Source: Sarcophilus harrisii
Lineage: Eukaryota > Chordata > Mammalia > Dasyuromorphia > Dasyuridae
Assembly: GCF_902635505.1 (NCBI RefSeq)
Contig: NC_045426.1
Location: forward strand, 563,295,818-563,359,817
DNA: 64,000 bases
Direction: 5' to 3'
In this document: piece after piece, positions 54,381 through 64,000 of the stretch
How positions within the stretch are numbered: the first letter of the stretch is position 1
Layout: every line of letters starts with the position of its first letter
Notes under the pieces: model-generated
The model's input: the letters and a program-made list of their open reading frames with translations, nothing else
Told to the model about the DNA's origin: nothing
The model's database searches: none
Position numbers and translations under genes: made by a program

Positions 54381-55084
54381 ATAATTTATGTAAACTGTTT
54401 CCCTGGCAAATGCATATTTTAAACAGTTATTGAGCCCACTATGCTAGTGGAATATTTTGAATAGATGTTTCATATATCTGCAGTAAATGACAAAGATATG
54501 ATTATGGTAAGGATATTTGATAATTGATAAGGGTGCCTGAAACATAGTATGTACTTAATAAATGCTCATTTATTGATTGGTGTAAATGTGTTTTTGGTGG
54601 TTTGTTTAATAATGACTGACTAGACAATGAGTTGTCTTTTTCCTTTGGGGGATTTTGTTCTCTTCTTTGGGAACTCTTTTTGTTCTGTAACTAATATATT
54701 GTTTTCTTGTAAATGATTACAAATTTTTTGAGTGAAACAAGTGAGGCATATTATATATAAAGAACAAGAAAACACACATGATCTATATTTAGAGGAGTCA
54801 TCAACATTCTCACTTTTTGATAATAAATAATGATGTTCTGTTGTTAAAATGTTGAGAAAGATAGAATCAAATTTGATGTTATGACATTAAGAAAGATAGA
54901 ATCAAATTTGCATCAGAGAAGAAGCTGGGAATTTTTTTTTTTTGCTAGTAATTTATGTGCCACTTAAGTATTTGAGTTAACATTTATGGATCCTATCTGT
55001 ATTCTGTTTTCCAATTTTGAAGAAAAGCTTCAGTAACCTCCCTTGGTGTGACTGTTATATAGCTTATTATATTAAAGTTGTGCA
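54381..55084. other. Unassigned AT-rich sequence with an L2 end and a short direct repeat
   Basis: 54535-54582 is an L2 3' terminus (CCTGAAACATAGTATGTACT, TTAATAAATGCTCATTTATT). AGAAAGATAGAATCAAATTTG occurs twice, at about 54855 and 54890. The rest may include more of the LINE on the left but cannot be aligned. Confidence 0.45.
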
Positions 55085-55092
55085 TTTTCTGA

Positions 55093-55131
55093 GAAGAAAA
55101 AGAAGAAGAAGAAGAAAGGAGAAGAAGAAAG

Positions 55132-55186
<55 letters not shown>

Positions 55187-55271
55187 AGAAGAAGAAGAAG
55201 AAGAAGAAGAAGAAGAAGAAGAAGAAGAAGAAGAAGAAGAAGAAGAAGAAGAAAAGAAAAAAGAAGAAAAA
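55093..55271. repeat. Compound (AAG)n-(CAG)16-(AAG)23 trinucleotide repeat
   Basis: A short AAG-rich lead is followed by 16 uninterrupted CAG units (55135-55182), then about 23 uninterrupted AAG units (55183-55252) and an A/G-rich end. The 87-residue plus-strand frame (poly-Ala then poly-Glu) and the 104-residue minus-strand frame (poly-Phe/Cys) are translations of the repeat, not genes. Confidence 0.97.
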
Positions 55272-56559
55272 GAAGTCTAAAGTGATGTACATGTTTTCTC
55301 TGATCATATTTTGACTACAAAATTTAACAGTTTTCTTGTTAATCCATATGACTCTTATGTACCAATGTTATTTTACTTCTATGACCATCTTTAATGATCA
55401 TATGGCTCACTTCTTTCACTGTGATTTTTTTGCTCTTTTCTAATCAAGTAATATTTACTATAATTGGGATCATTCAGATAGAAAGGACTATAATTCCCTT
55501 GGGGACAGGACCAGAGTAGACTAAGTTGATGGAAGTTCCCAGGAGATGTGCACCTAGGCAAAGGAAATTTTATCATGGAAAGAAATAGACATTTTATCCA
55601 AGATTATCAGAGGAAGGGGTTTGAGCACTGTGGACTAATATTATAGCAGTATTGATGTGTTTCAAGCTGCCAAGTACAGAGGGACAAACTGGAGAATTGG
55701 TTTGCTGACTAGTGATGAAGTGCTAGCTATCTGCACTGGGTTCCTGCTCCAGAACCTGGAGAATTTCAGAACCCAAGAATTTTATTCCACATGAAGGAGC
55801 AAGTATCATCCAATATTGGAGCAAATCATCTCCCACCATGACTTCTTAAAAGCAACAAAGAAGTGCTGCAGGAATCAATCTTTATAACTTTTAGAAAGTC
55901 TCTCTGAAGAACTTTAATATTGATTATGACACAGGGGAGATGCTAAGCTCAGCATGATATGTCCAAATCAAAAATATCTCAGTAGCACAAAGGACATGTG
56001 AGCTAGATACCTACAGACATCTCTATCCCAAATGTTTTTACAGATCACTTATACCCAGTCTGTGGTAGAACCTTTCAAACTGATCAGCCATAGTCCAACA
56101 CAATGTACCTTGACCCCAACACTGTATTGTCATTGTCATTTTTTATTATGAAAATTCATATTCCTTATTCTGGTTTCCTACTGTCTATGATTGAGTTTCA
56201 ATGATTTTGGAGGTTCTCAATTTATATGTAATTGAGACTCAAGCAAATTAACTTTTTCTTATCATCCATATTATCTCTACATTGAATCCAGTAATCTTCA
56301 GAGAATTCAGAATGAGTGGAAAACAGATGTCATTCTATGAACCAGTGACTGAATTATCTAATAATATCAGTCTGAAAAACTATTGAATTTATTATTAAAA
56401 CTACATAGGAAAAAGCTACAGCTTCTTCCAGGTCAACCTATTCTTTATCCTACTGATAAAATCAGAGTAATCTTAATTTTTCACTCTAAAATTATTTCCT
56501 TGTTCAATAAACTTCCCCTAACTATTTAGTGAAGTACAACATTTTTAGCCTAATATTAT
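55272..56559. other. About 1.3 kb of unassigned sequence
   Basis: No repeat I can name. Frames are short. Might contain diverged old transposons (for example TTTCAAACTGATCAGCCATAG near 56074), but I have no firm match. Confidence 0.35.
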
Positions 56560-57340
56560 GGATGGAAAAAAAGAACTTCAACAATCTGGTTTCACACTGT
56601 CTTTCTGAGCTCACTTCATACTACTGTCTTATAGTTGATGTTCCATCTAAAGCGGAGCACACATTAACTTCCATTTAATTTCTGTCCTGTCTTCTTCTTT
56701 TCTTCATTTCTTCTTTTCTGTCATCTTAATTTCTTCATGTCTTTGCTCATGTTATATATACCCACACCTGAAATGGACTCTTTCCATTGTTCTATCCCTA
56801 CCTGTTAAATTCTTTTCTGCCTTTAAAAATGAACTCAGCTCCCACTTCCTCCATGAAACTTGCCTTACCTGATTTCCTAGCTGGAACTAATTTCCCTCTT
56901 CAGATCTCTTCTACTACTTTGTATGTCTCTCCTGTTTGCTTTTGTTTTCTAATTCATATCAATTATATGTGTTTATTCGTTGTCTCCCCTTAACGAGTAC
57001 TGGATTTGAGGTCCTGAGTTTAAATTTGATCCCTGACACTTAGAAGTTATATATATAAGCAATTAAGTCATTTGTATTATCTTCTGTAAAATGCATTATA
57101 ATAATGTTTGCACTATCTAGTTCACAAATTTGGCATGAGAAAAAAAAAACTTCAATAACTTCAGACTACTGTATAAATGGATGTTATCCTCATTGTTATA
57201 TTATTAATAATGAGAAATTATAAATTCTTTGAGGACAGTGTCTGTATAGTTTTTCATTTTCTGTACCCTCAGGACCTAACATAATACCAGATGCATGGGG
57301 AGTATTTGACAAATGCTTGTCGGATTGATCTAAATTATTT
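56560..57340 (+). mobile_element. L2 3' region, split by a MIR
   Basis: GAGCTCACTTCATACTACTG, TCATGTCTTTGCTCATGTTA, CACACCTGAAATGGACTCTT, TAAAAATGAACTCAGCTCCC, ACTTCCTCCATGAAACTTGC, then after the MIR AAATTCTTTGAGGACAGTGT, CCCTCAGGACCTAACATAAT and GACAAATGCTTGTCGGATTG. The order is that of the L2 ORF end and 3' UTR. Confidence 0.8.
56998..57225 (+). repeat. MIR-like SINE inside L2
   Basis: TACTGGATTTGAGGTCCTGA, GTTTAAATTTGATCCCTGAC, ATCTTCTGTAAAATGCATTA, then A-rich sequence and CTACTGTATAAATGGATGTTA with a TTATTATTAATA end. Confidence 0.65.
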
Positions 57341-58334
57341 TTAATACAAATATTTAGGCTCCTAGATTTTGCCCAAATTTACCAAGAGACAAATTAGAAT
57401 TAAGGCCATTCTATTAGCAACTTCTAAAAAACTGCTAAATAGAAATTTCTAAAAAACTGCTGAATTGGAGCTTTACCCTTGATGGAAGGCGACATCCTGG
57501 ACTTTCTTTTTTTAATATCTTCTCCATTTGTAAAAACTCTGAGCATACAAGCTTCATGCTAAGGCACATGAAAGCTGCTTTCTGATGAGGCAGGAGGGGG
57601 CTTTTTAATACTTTATAAATGTTTTCCATTATCCGAAAGGGATTGCTTTGTCAGCTCTGCTTAGAATGATCCCTCTTCAGCAATCTCCTGGTCTGTACCA
57701 CTCCTCATGGCACAAATATGACAGAGTACATTTATAGGCTCAGGTCTGGGCCTTTGCCGGGAAGCAGAGATTGCCAATTGTACTGCATCATACTTAATTA
57801 AGTAGTAGTTTTATGAGGTGGACGGCAATACACTAGGGGCTGACACAAGGCTGGGAGATTTATTGAGCTCTAACTGCAAACAGACAGTCCAGCAGTGTGT
57901 GTGCACACACACACAAATGGCATTACAAGAAAGTTAAAGATGTGAGAGTGTTCTGTAAAAGCAAAGCTGAGTAGCCAAGCCCTAATCCAGCAGAGTTGAA
58001 GGAGGTTCCCTACATTTCACTCTAACAGGTCAACTTAGAGCTCTGGATGGACAACTTCTGCATGGCATAAAGGAATGGTCGATAGCAGCAGAGAGAAGGT
58101 ATAGAATATGCCCTGCCTCTCTTAGGAGTGAGGAAGGCAGAAACTATTAAGCATTTAGAAAACTCTTAAATTGTTGAAACTTTGAATGGATTCCATCAAG
58201 TCTTTGCTTTCACTAAGATAATAGAATATATTATATTCATCCTATGGTACAGATTCTTATTAAACCTTTGAAGTGCAATATTATCAGCTTTGCTGTCTCC
58301 TGTCATTCAATTAACTCTCAGTTATTCAGGTGTT
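57341..58334. other. Repeat-poor sequence, candidate conserved noncoding element
   Basis: I can name no repeat here. The part at about 57630-57900 has balanced composition, homeodomain-type TTAATTAAG and CAATTG-like sites, and no reading frame. A GTGTGTGCACACACAC near-palindrome (57896-57914) follows. Candidate unique host DNA. Confidence 0.4.
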
Positions 58335-58545
58335 CTTTGACTCTGATATTTAATAACTGTGTGACCATAGGTATATCAATTTATATCTTTGAGGCTATTT
58401 GTCATATAAAATTGGGATAATAGTAACTTGACTACCTATCTACCTCAAAGGGCTATTGAGTTTTGTAAATAAAGTGCTTTGTAAAATTCATGAAATCACA
58501 TGGAAACATAGTTACTATTATTATTATTATTATTATAAAAAATCA
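58335..58545 (+). repeat. MIR-like SINE
   Basis: AATAACTGTGTGACCATAGG, AAAATTGGGATAATAGTAAC, CTACCTCAAAGGGCTATTGA, TAAAGTGCTTTGTAAAATTC and ATTATTATTATTATTAT. Confidence 0.75.
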
Positions 58546-59374
58546 TCTTTTCATTCAAGGGAGTTAGTTCTGAAGCAAGTCACTATCATCATCATTATTT
58601 ACTGTAGAAGTCATATACATGATTAATTCAGAAAACTTCTCAATCAAAAAGCTATCCATTTTTGTGTTAAGATACATTTTTATATGCTATTTTAATTTTA
58701 TAATATCTGACTGTGGAAAATTTGCAATACTTCAGAAAAAAATAATAAAACAAGTTGTGAAGACATAACTTATGAAGAACTGGAAAGCTGTCCAATTTCC
58801 CCATCCTGTTTCCCTGCTCAGCCTCTTCCCCCAGAGAAAAGACAAGATATCTATGTACAAGGATTAAAAATTTTCATGTCCCCTTGCCTTTCATGTTTGA
58901 AAGTTGAATCCTTTTTGTGTTACTGTTCACTAGGGCTTTAAGTCTTTGGTATAACATATGTAATTCAACTGGTTACAAAATTAATTTTCAAAATTTAAAC
59001 AATTTTCTGATATCAAAAATATACAAATCTTTAAATATTTGAGTCTCTTATCCTACTCTCTTCTACCCTCATACATACTGTGTCCAAGTAGAATCTTACT
59101 CTACCTACCCCTTGTTCTAGCTTTGGTCTCCTACAACTTTATATACTGTGACAAGACAGTTCCCTTTAGATTCATTCAAAGTCTGATCAGAGTTGTGCTC
59201 TCTTTCACTACTTCATATATCCCTGGATGGATAGAAGACAACAAATAGAAAAAAGGACTTGGGTTTATTTTTTTGGAAGTCTTTTTCTGGTGTATAAGTC
59301 AGGGTACAAGAAAAGAATGAAGCTCCCATTGCTAACCTAGCACGTAACAGGTACTTACTTCCATTTACTGCCAA
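58546..59374. other. Unassigned sequence
   Basis: Nothing recognised. The frames of 69-73 residues around 59.1-59.4 kb carry no motif. Confidence 0.35.
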
Positions 59375-59570
59375 ACAAATAGATGGTGCAGTGTACAGAA
59401 TGTTGGTTCTGGAATCTAATCTGACTTCAGACATTTCCTAGCTGAACTCCAGCAAGTCACTTAACTCTGCCTCAGTTCCTTATTTGTAAAGTGAGCTGGA
59501 GAAGGAAATGGCAAGCCACTTCAGTATCTTTACCAAGAAAACCCAAAGAATCAGACACAACTTAACAGCC
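59375..59570 (+). repeat. Mar1-type SINE, shortened
   Basis: AATAGATGGTGCAGTGTACA, TTGGTTCTGGAATCTAATCT, AGCAAGTCACTTAACTCTGC, GAGAAGGAAATGGCAAGCCA, ATCTTTACCAAGAAAACCC and CAGACACAACTTAACAGCC. Confidence 0.85.
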
Positions 59571-61948
59571 ACTTATTGGCAATAAGAGATAGATGACACT
59601 ACTTAGAAGATAATTATGTAAAGACAGATCTTGTGCTATTTGAAGATAACCAATAAGTAATAAATATCTGTTAATTGGTTGACATTGATACTTCCTTCCT
59701 TCCCTTTCAGCTCCTGTTATCTTCTGTGGACAAATCAACAAATGAGATAAGAATGAAAACAGAACTTACTGCAATTACCCTACATTCTTCAGATGATAAA
59801 GAATGGAGTATGTCATTGATTGGCTCTCACTTCTAATCTAAAAGTCCTTTCATTGAAACAACCAATATTATTCTATTTGGAGGTGTGTGTTGTTGGTGTT
59901 GGTATTGTTTTAAGTTGCCAAATGGCTGGAAACAAAATATGTTTCATGATATCAGTTCATCCACTGTCTATTTATTTTCCTTTCAGCTGGAGAGTTAAGT
60001 CCTGGATAGAGTAGGGAAAAGTATTAAAGGATGAGCATTCAATTTTCAATTGAATTCAATTCAATTTTCTTCTTTTATCGTCCCCATCTCATGTGGTAAT
60101 GACATCATCATCAACTTCCAACCTATCCTGTGAACTGATTCTCTCATTGAAGCCCCTCCTACCTCCGGGGCATTCTGATTACTCTGTACAGATAGGTATG
60201 TCAGATCAATGTTGTGGTATTTAAAGATAATTTTTATTTATCATAGCTTACCATACCCTTCAGTAGAAGATAAAATGTGAAGACTTTTTTTATCTTGTTT
60301 CTGCTTTATGCTAATGATTTTTGGTTTCCTCCCTTGACACATTTCAGCCTAGAAAGCCAAGGACCTGAAGTTCAGTTGGCCCATAAAACAAAAATTGCCC
60401 AGAGAACATCATTTTCACAGAGCCTTTATCTGATGATGCACTTTGTTTGGGTGGAGTTGGGGGAGGGAGGAGTTGAAGAAAAAAAAAAAAAGAAGAAATA
60501 AGCTCTAAACTACACAAATGTACAACTAGCTGTCTGAGATCTCAAGTGCTTTCTTAACCAATTCAAGATCTTTCTATTGCTCCATATGTAGCTGACACTA
60601 AATCTGCTTTAGTCATTCACACAAATGATTGATCTGTGGAGATTAAGGTTCATTAGTAAATAGCTGTTAAAAAAAAAACAACTTATTAGGGGCAAAAGAA
60701 AATGTCATTTTATGGCCATGTGTTTAAAAAGTATTCCTCTATGGGAGATCTATGGTGACAGGATTCTAGGAACACTAATCTTCTCTTTATCTTCCTCTTC
60801 AAGCCATATCTGAGTCTTCAAATAGAAACTGGGCCAGTGGGCACAGCTTGTAGTCAGAAGATTCCTATAAAGGGGTTATTTTAGCTCTCCAAAAGAGAGT
60901 TAGAGACATCCCTGGGAACTTACTAGAAGCTTGGGTTTTGAAAAAGAGGATATAGACAAATCTTGGTTATTGATGGAATTAGTATGACACAGGCAGGCTC
61001 CAAACATGATGGCAATGGCTATTAAAGCACAATGGCTGCTAAAAGAACATAGTCCAGAGAGCCAAACTACAGGGAAAGACTGTTTTGTTTACCAGTATTG
61101 TTTACCAACTGCCTAATGAGCATATTTTTGGGAAATGGATAGAGACAGAAAGAAATAGTTTGTAAGTAAAAGAAGAATTTCCAGAGGCCCAGAGTCATAG
61201 TAGTCACTAGAAAAGATAAAGAATATGACCATAAGGCCAATCTTCAAATAAGGTTGAGGTTAGGGTTGAGTACATGTCTTGGGTGGAATTCTTTTATATA
61301 ACATTAATTCTGACTCAAAACTTGAAGGTTCATTTAAATAACTGCTTCACAGGCAGAGGTACAAGTGAATATAGCTTTCTTCAGTTTTCCACAAAGACTA
61401 GAGCTCACTGACTCCCCACTTCCTATGGTCCAGATAAAAGCAACTCCAGGGAAAGTTCTGTGGGGGTCTGAGAGCTCCCAGTCCAATAAGGAGGTTGGTG
61501 TTTATGAACAATCTCACTCCCAAGGATTCACTCTTTGTTTCAAGTGAATGAGAAGGATAAGGAATTCAAGTAGTCTAGCCTGTATCAAGGCATCCTGAAC
61601 TCCAACAGTGCCCTATAAACCTTATGAGCTGTGTCTCAAAGCCAATCTGTGGCCACTCTTATCTTAGGATGAGAATTCTATGCTCTATAAAGCTGTTCAT
61701 TTAATAATAGTTCTTATTCTACACAGTGTCTATAGCTATATAAATAGAAATAATAACCATTACAAAACAATTAAAACTGAATATTGCAAAATTATGAAGA
61801 ATAAGCTTGTCCTGAAGGCAGAGATATGAAAAGATATTCTCCCCTTACCCTTTCCAGAAGTGTAAAACATTGTATATAACATCAGATTTTTTTTTGATAT
61901 GTTGATTAGCTGATGGATTTTTTTTTTATCTTTTCTTCCACCTTTTTC

Positions 61949-61951
<3 letters not shown>
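59571..61951. other. About 2.4 kb of unassigned sequence
   Basis: The longest stretch in the right half without a repeat I can name. It has a self-complementary TTCAATTGAATTCAATTGAA-like cluster near 60040-60060, an A12 run at 60480, and a GGTTGAGGTTAGGGTTGAG segment near 61250. No coding call is possible. Confidence 0.4.

Positions 61952-61998
<47 letters not shown>
61952..61998. repeat. A47 homopolymer
   Basis: 47 uninterrupted A. Its left neighbour shows no retroposon body I can name, so whether it is an element's tail is open. A 107-residue minus-strand frame with poly-Phe is an artefact. Confidence 0.97.
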
Positions 61999-62002
<4 letters not shown>

Positions 62003-62119
62003 CATTATAAAGGAGGTTTCTTTGGGAGCAAAGAGAGGAAATAATACAGGAAGAAATCTAGAAAATGATAAAAAAAAAAACAAGTAAAATATATCAATAA
62101 AATCTATTTGATTAAAAAA

Positions 62120-62245
62120 AGTAGCTTACATTTATATAGTGTGATACAGTTTTGCATGCACCCTAACCACCTTATTTACCCCTAACTCCAGTTTTGCCTT
62201 CTCCCACTCTGTAGGTGGAGAGACAGTATTACTGTTGAGATTGAT
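62120..62245 (-). repeat. MIR/THER1-like SINE fragment, antisense
   Basis: TAGCTTACATTTATATAGTG, TGCATGCACCCTAACCACCT and CTCCCACTCTGTAGGTGGAG are a diverged antisense 3' end of the THER1/MIR3 type. Confidence 0.4.
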
Positions 62246-62479
62246 ACAAAGTCCCAAGCTTACCATGATTATTTTCTCTCCACTTCTTATCTGGCCCCTA
62301 CTTTAACTGCTTTGTTGTGTATATTGAGTAATGAACACTGAGAGTACCTAGATTTTTTCTTAAAAGTCTTTTTCTGGTGGTTTAGTCAATGTGCAAGCAA
62401 AGTTCTCTTTATCATTATCAGTTACTAAATTAGGACATAATAAATATTTACTACTATATAATGCATTATACCTCTCAAA

Positions 62480-64000
62480 CAACTGTTAAAAAAGAGGGTA
62501 AGCATCGTGATACAAAAGGGGTACATAAGTTTAAAAAGGGGAAAGAGGGTTGGGGGAGGCAAGAATAAGTAAAGCATAATCTGGGGTTATTAGGATGGTA
62601 GGAAATACAGATTTAGTAGTTCTAACCGTAAATGTGAATGGGATGAACTCCCCCATAAAGAGGAGGCAGATAGCAGACTGGATCAAAAGTCAGAACCCTA
62701 CAATATGTTGTTTACAAGAAACACATTTAAAGCAGGGAGATACATATAGAGTAAAGGTAAAAGGCTGGAGCAAAATCTATTATGCTTCAGGTGAAGTCAA
62801 AAAAGCAGGGGTAGCCATCCTTATCTCAGATCAAGCAAAAGTAAAAATTGATCTAATTAAAAGAGATAAGGAAGGAAACTACATCCTGCTAAAGGGTAGC
62901 ATAAACAACGAAGCAATATCAATATTAAACATATATGCACCAAGTGGTATGGCACTCAACTTCCTAAAGGAGAAGTTAAGAGAGTTGCAAGAAGAAATAG
63001 ACAACAAAACTGTAATAGTAGGAGATCTCAACCTTGCACTCTCAGAATTAGACAAATCAAACCACAAAACAAATAAGAAAGAAATTAAAGAAGTAAATAG
63101 AATATTAGAAAAATTAGGTATGTTGGATCTTTGGAGAAAATTGAATGGAGATAGAAGGGAATATACTTTCTTCTCAGCAGTTCATGGAACCTATTCAAAA
63201 ATTGACCATATATTAGGACATAAAGACCTCAAAATTAAATGCAAGAAAGCAGAAATAGTAAATGCTTTCTTTTCAGATCATGATGCAATAAAAACTACAT
63301 TCAACAAAAAGTTAGGGGGAAATAGACCAAAAAGTAATTGGAAACTAAACAATCTCATCTTAAAGAATGATTGGGTGAAGCAGCAAATTATAGATACAAT
63401 TAATAATTTCACTCAAGATAATGACAATGATGAGACATCATACCAAAATTTGTGGGATGCAGCCAAAGCGGTAATAAGAGGGAATTTTATATCCTTAGAG
63501 GCTTACTTGAATAAAACAGAGAAAGAAAAGATTAATGAATTGGGCTTGCAACTAAAAAAACTAAAAAAAGACCAAATTAAAAACCCCCAATCAAATACTA
63601 AATTGGAAATTCTAAAATTAAAAGGAGAAATTAAAAATATTGAAAGTAAAAAAACTATTGAACTAATTAATAAAACTAAGAGTTGGTTCTATGAAAAAGC
63701 CAATAAAATAGATAAGCCTTTGGTAAATCTGATTAGAAAAAGGAGGGAGGAAAATGAAATTAGTAGTCTTAAAAATGAAAAGGGAGAACTTTCCACCAAT
63801 GAAGAGGAAATTAGAGAAATAATAAGGAGTTATTTTGCTCAACTTTATGCCAATAAATTTGATAACCTAAGTGAAATGGATGACTACCTCCAAAAATATA
63901 GACTTCCCAGACTAACAGAGGAGGAAGTAAATTGCTTGAATAGTCCCATTTCAGAAAAAGAAATAGAACAGGCAATTAAACAACTCCCTAAGAAAAAATC
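62480..64000 (+). mobile_element. Young L1, 5' end truncated or in inter-ORF, runs off the window
   Basis: The element is recognisable from about 62500 (inter-ORF text GGGGGAGGCAAGAATAAGTA, AAGCATAATCTGGGGTTATT) into ORF2 and to the edge. No ORF1 is seen to its left: 61.0-62.4 kb does not resemble the ORF1 remnant at 18.8-19.3 kb. The copy therefore appears 5'-truncated close to the ORF2 start. The exact left junction is uncertain. ORF2 is far better preserved here than in the other five L1 copies with ORF2 sequence. Confidence 0.9.
62595..64000 (+). CDS. L1 ORF2 protein, N-terminal 468 codons (endonuclease domain, then linker)
   Basis: L1 ORF2p nicks target DNA with an N-terminal apurinic/apyrimidinic-type endonuclease, then copies L1 RNA with its reverse transcriptase. 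The frame opens after a TAA at 62577, and the first ATG is at 62595. It stays open to the window edge, 468 codons, with no stop. The endonuclease catalytic residues are all present by position: N13 (T-V-N-V-N-G), E42 (Q-E-T-H-L), D144 and N146 (G-D-L-N), T191 (Y-T-F-F-S), D204 (S-K-I-D-H-I) and S227-D228-H229 (S-D-H-D-A-I). In human L1 the matching residues are N14, E43, D145, N147, T192, D205 and S228-D229-H230. From about residue 290 the text is lysine- and glutamate-rich (the linker/Z region), ending L-P-K-K-K, just before the reverse-transcriptase 'KSPGPDG' fingers start. The rest lies outside the window. Whether it is intact there is unknown. Confidence 0.93.
   Translation, partial: MVGNTDLVVLTVNVNGMNSPIKRRQIADWIKSQNPTICCLQETHLKQGDTYRVKVKGWSKIYYASGEVKKAGVAILISDQAKVKIDLIKRDKEGNYILLKGSINNEAISILNIYAPSGMALNFLKEKLRELQEEIDNKTVIVGDLNLALSELDKSNHKTNKKEIKEVNRILEKLGMLDLWRKLNGDRREYTFFSAVHGTYSKIDHILGHKDLKIKCKKAEIVNAFFSDHDAIKTTFNKKLGGNRPKSNWKLNNLILKNDWVKQQIIDTINNFTQDNDNDETSYQNLWDAAKAVIRGNFISLEAYLNKTEKEKINELGLQLKKLKKDQIKNPQSNTKLEILKLKGEIKNIESKKTIELINKTKSWFYEKANKIDKPLVNLIRKRREENEISSLKNEKGELSTNEEEIREIIRSYFAQLYANKFDNLSEMDDYLQKYRLPRLTEEEVNCLNSPISEKEIEQAIKQLPKKK

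Noticed and set aside
54993-55307. Frames encoding poly-Phe/Cys or poly-Ala/Glu
   Set aside because: Pure translation of the CAG/AAG trinucleotide array.
61250-61270. Interstitial telomeric sequence
   Set aside because: A single GGTTAGGGTT match, too short to mean anything.

Overview
The window looks like AT-rich, repeat-dominated marsupial nuclear DNA. The evidence is the repeat content, which I recognised from memory and not from a database search. It holds many tRNA-derived SINEs of the marsupial Mar1/WSINE type, abundant MIR/THER-like SINEs, L2 and CR1/L3 LINE debris, and L1 copies whose 3' UTR carries the string ATTACCCATGCATATGTTTT, which I associate with marsupial L1s. I cannot settle the species. 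I found no host protein-coding exon, tRNA, rRNA or CRISPR array that I can support. Most of the window is probably intergenic or intronic.

Layout. 1-8.6 kb: decayed L3/CR1, L1, L2 and SINE pieces, a hAT element sitting in a MIR with an 8-bp target duplication, and a ~110-bp local direct repeat (3.3 and 4.5 kb). 8.6-10.7 kb: an old antisense L2-like LINE invaded by a plus-strand L1 3' end, which was itself hit twice by antisense L1 3' ends. 10.75-13.0 kb: a 2.2-kb minus-strand L1 with a perfect 13-bp target duplication. 17.8-22.9 kb: a MIR split by a near full-length but ruined L1, which holds a small L1 tail and a solo-LTR-like retroviral fossil. 26.6-27.7 kb: a SINE split by a truncated L1. 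28.3-28.7 kb: a processed pseudogene of ribosomal protein RPS23. 33.9-34.2 kb: a polypurine tract. 35.9-39.7 kb: a long antisense L2 with reverse-transcriptase motifs, carrying three later insertions. 40-47 kb: a SINE field. 47.4-50.5 kb: a repeat-poor, more GC-rich stretch with CTCF-like, octamer and GATA motifs, the best candidate for host regulatory DNA. 51.6-52.1 kb: a 483-base uninterrupted purine microsatellite. 52.5-53.4 kb: an antisense L1 with target duplication. 53.8-54.4 kb: a reverse-transcriptase fragment that does not look like L1 or L2 and may be R4/Dong- or RTE-like. 55.1-55.25 kb: a compound CAG/AAG repeat. 56.5-62.4 kb: L2 and SINE debris plus unique sequence. 62.5 kb to the right edge: a young L1 whose ORF2 is open for 468 codons and keeps the endonuclease catalytic set.

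The parts do not form a pathway. The layered insertions give a relative chronology: MIR, L2 and L3 first, then hAT, Mar1 and old L1, then younger L1 and short SINEs. The only stretch that looks able to encode a working enzyme is the L1 ORF2 running off the right end. I did not find an undescribed multi-gene system. Repeat family names, especially for old copies, should be confirmed with a marsupial repeat library.
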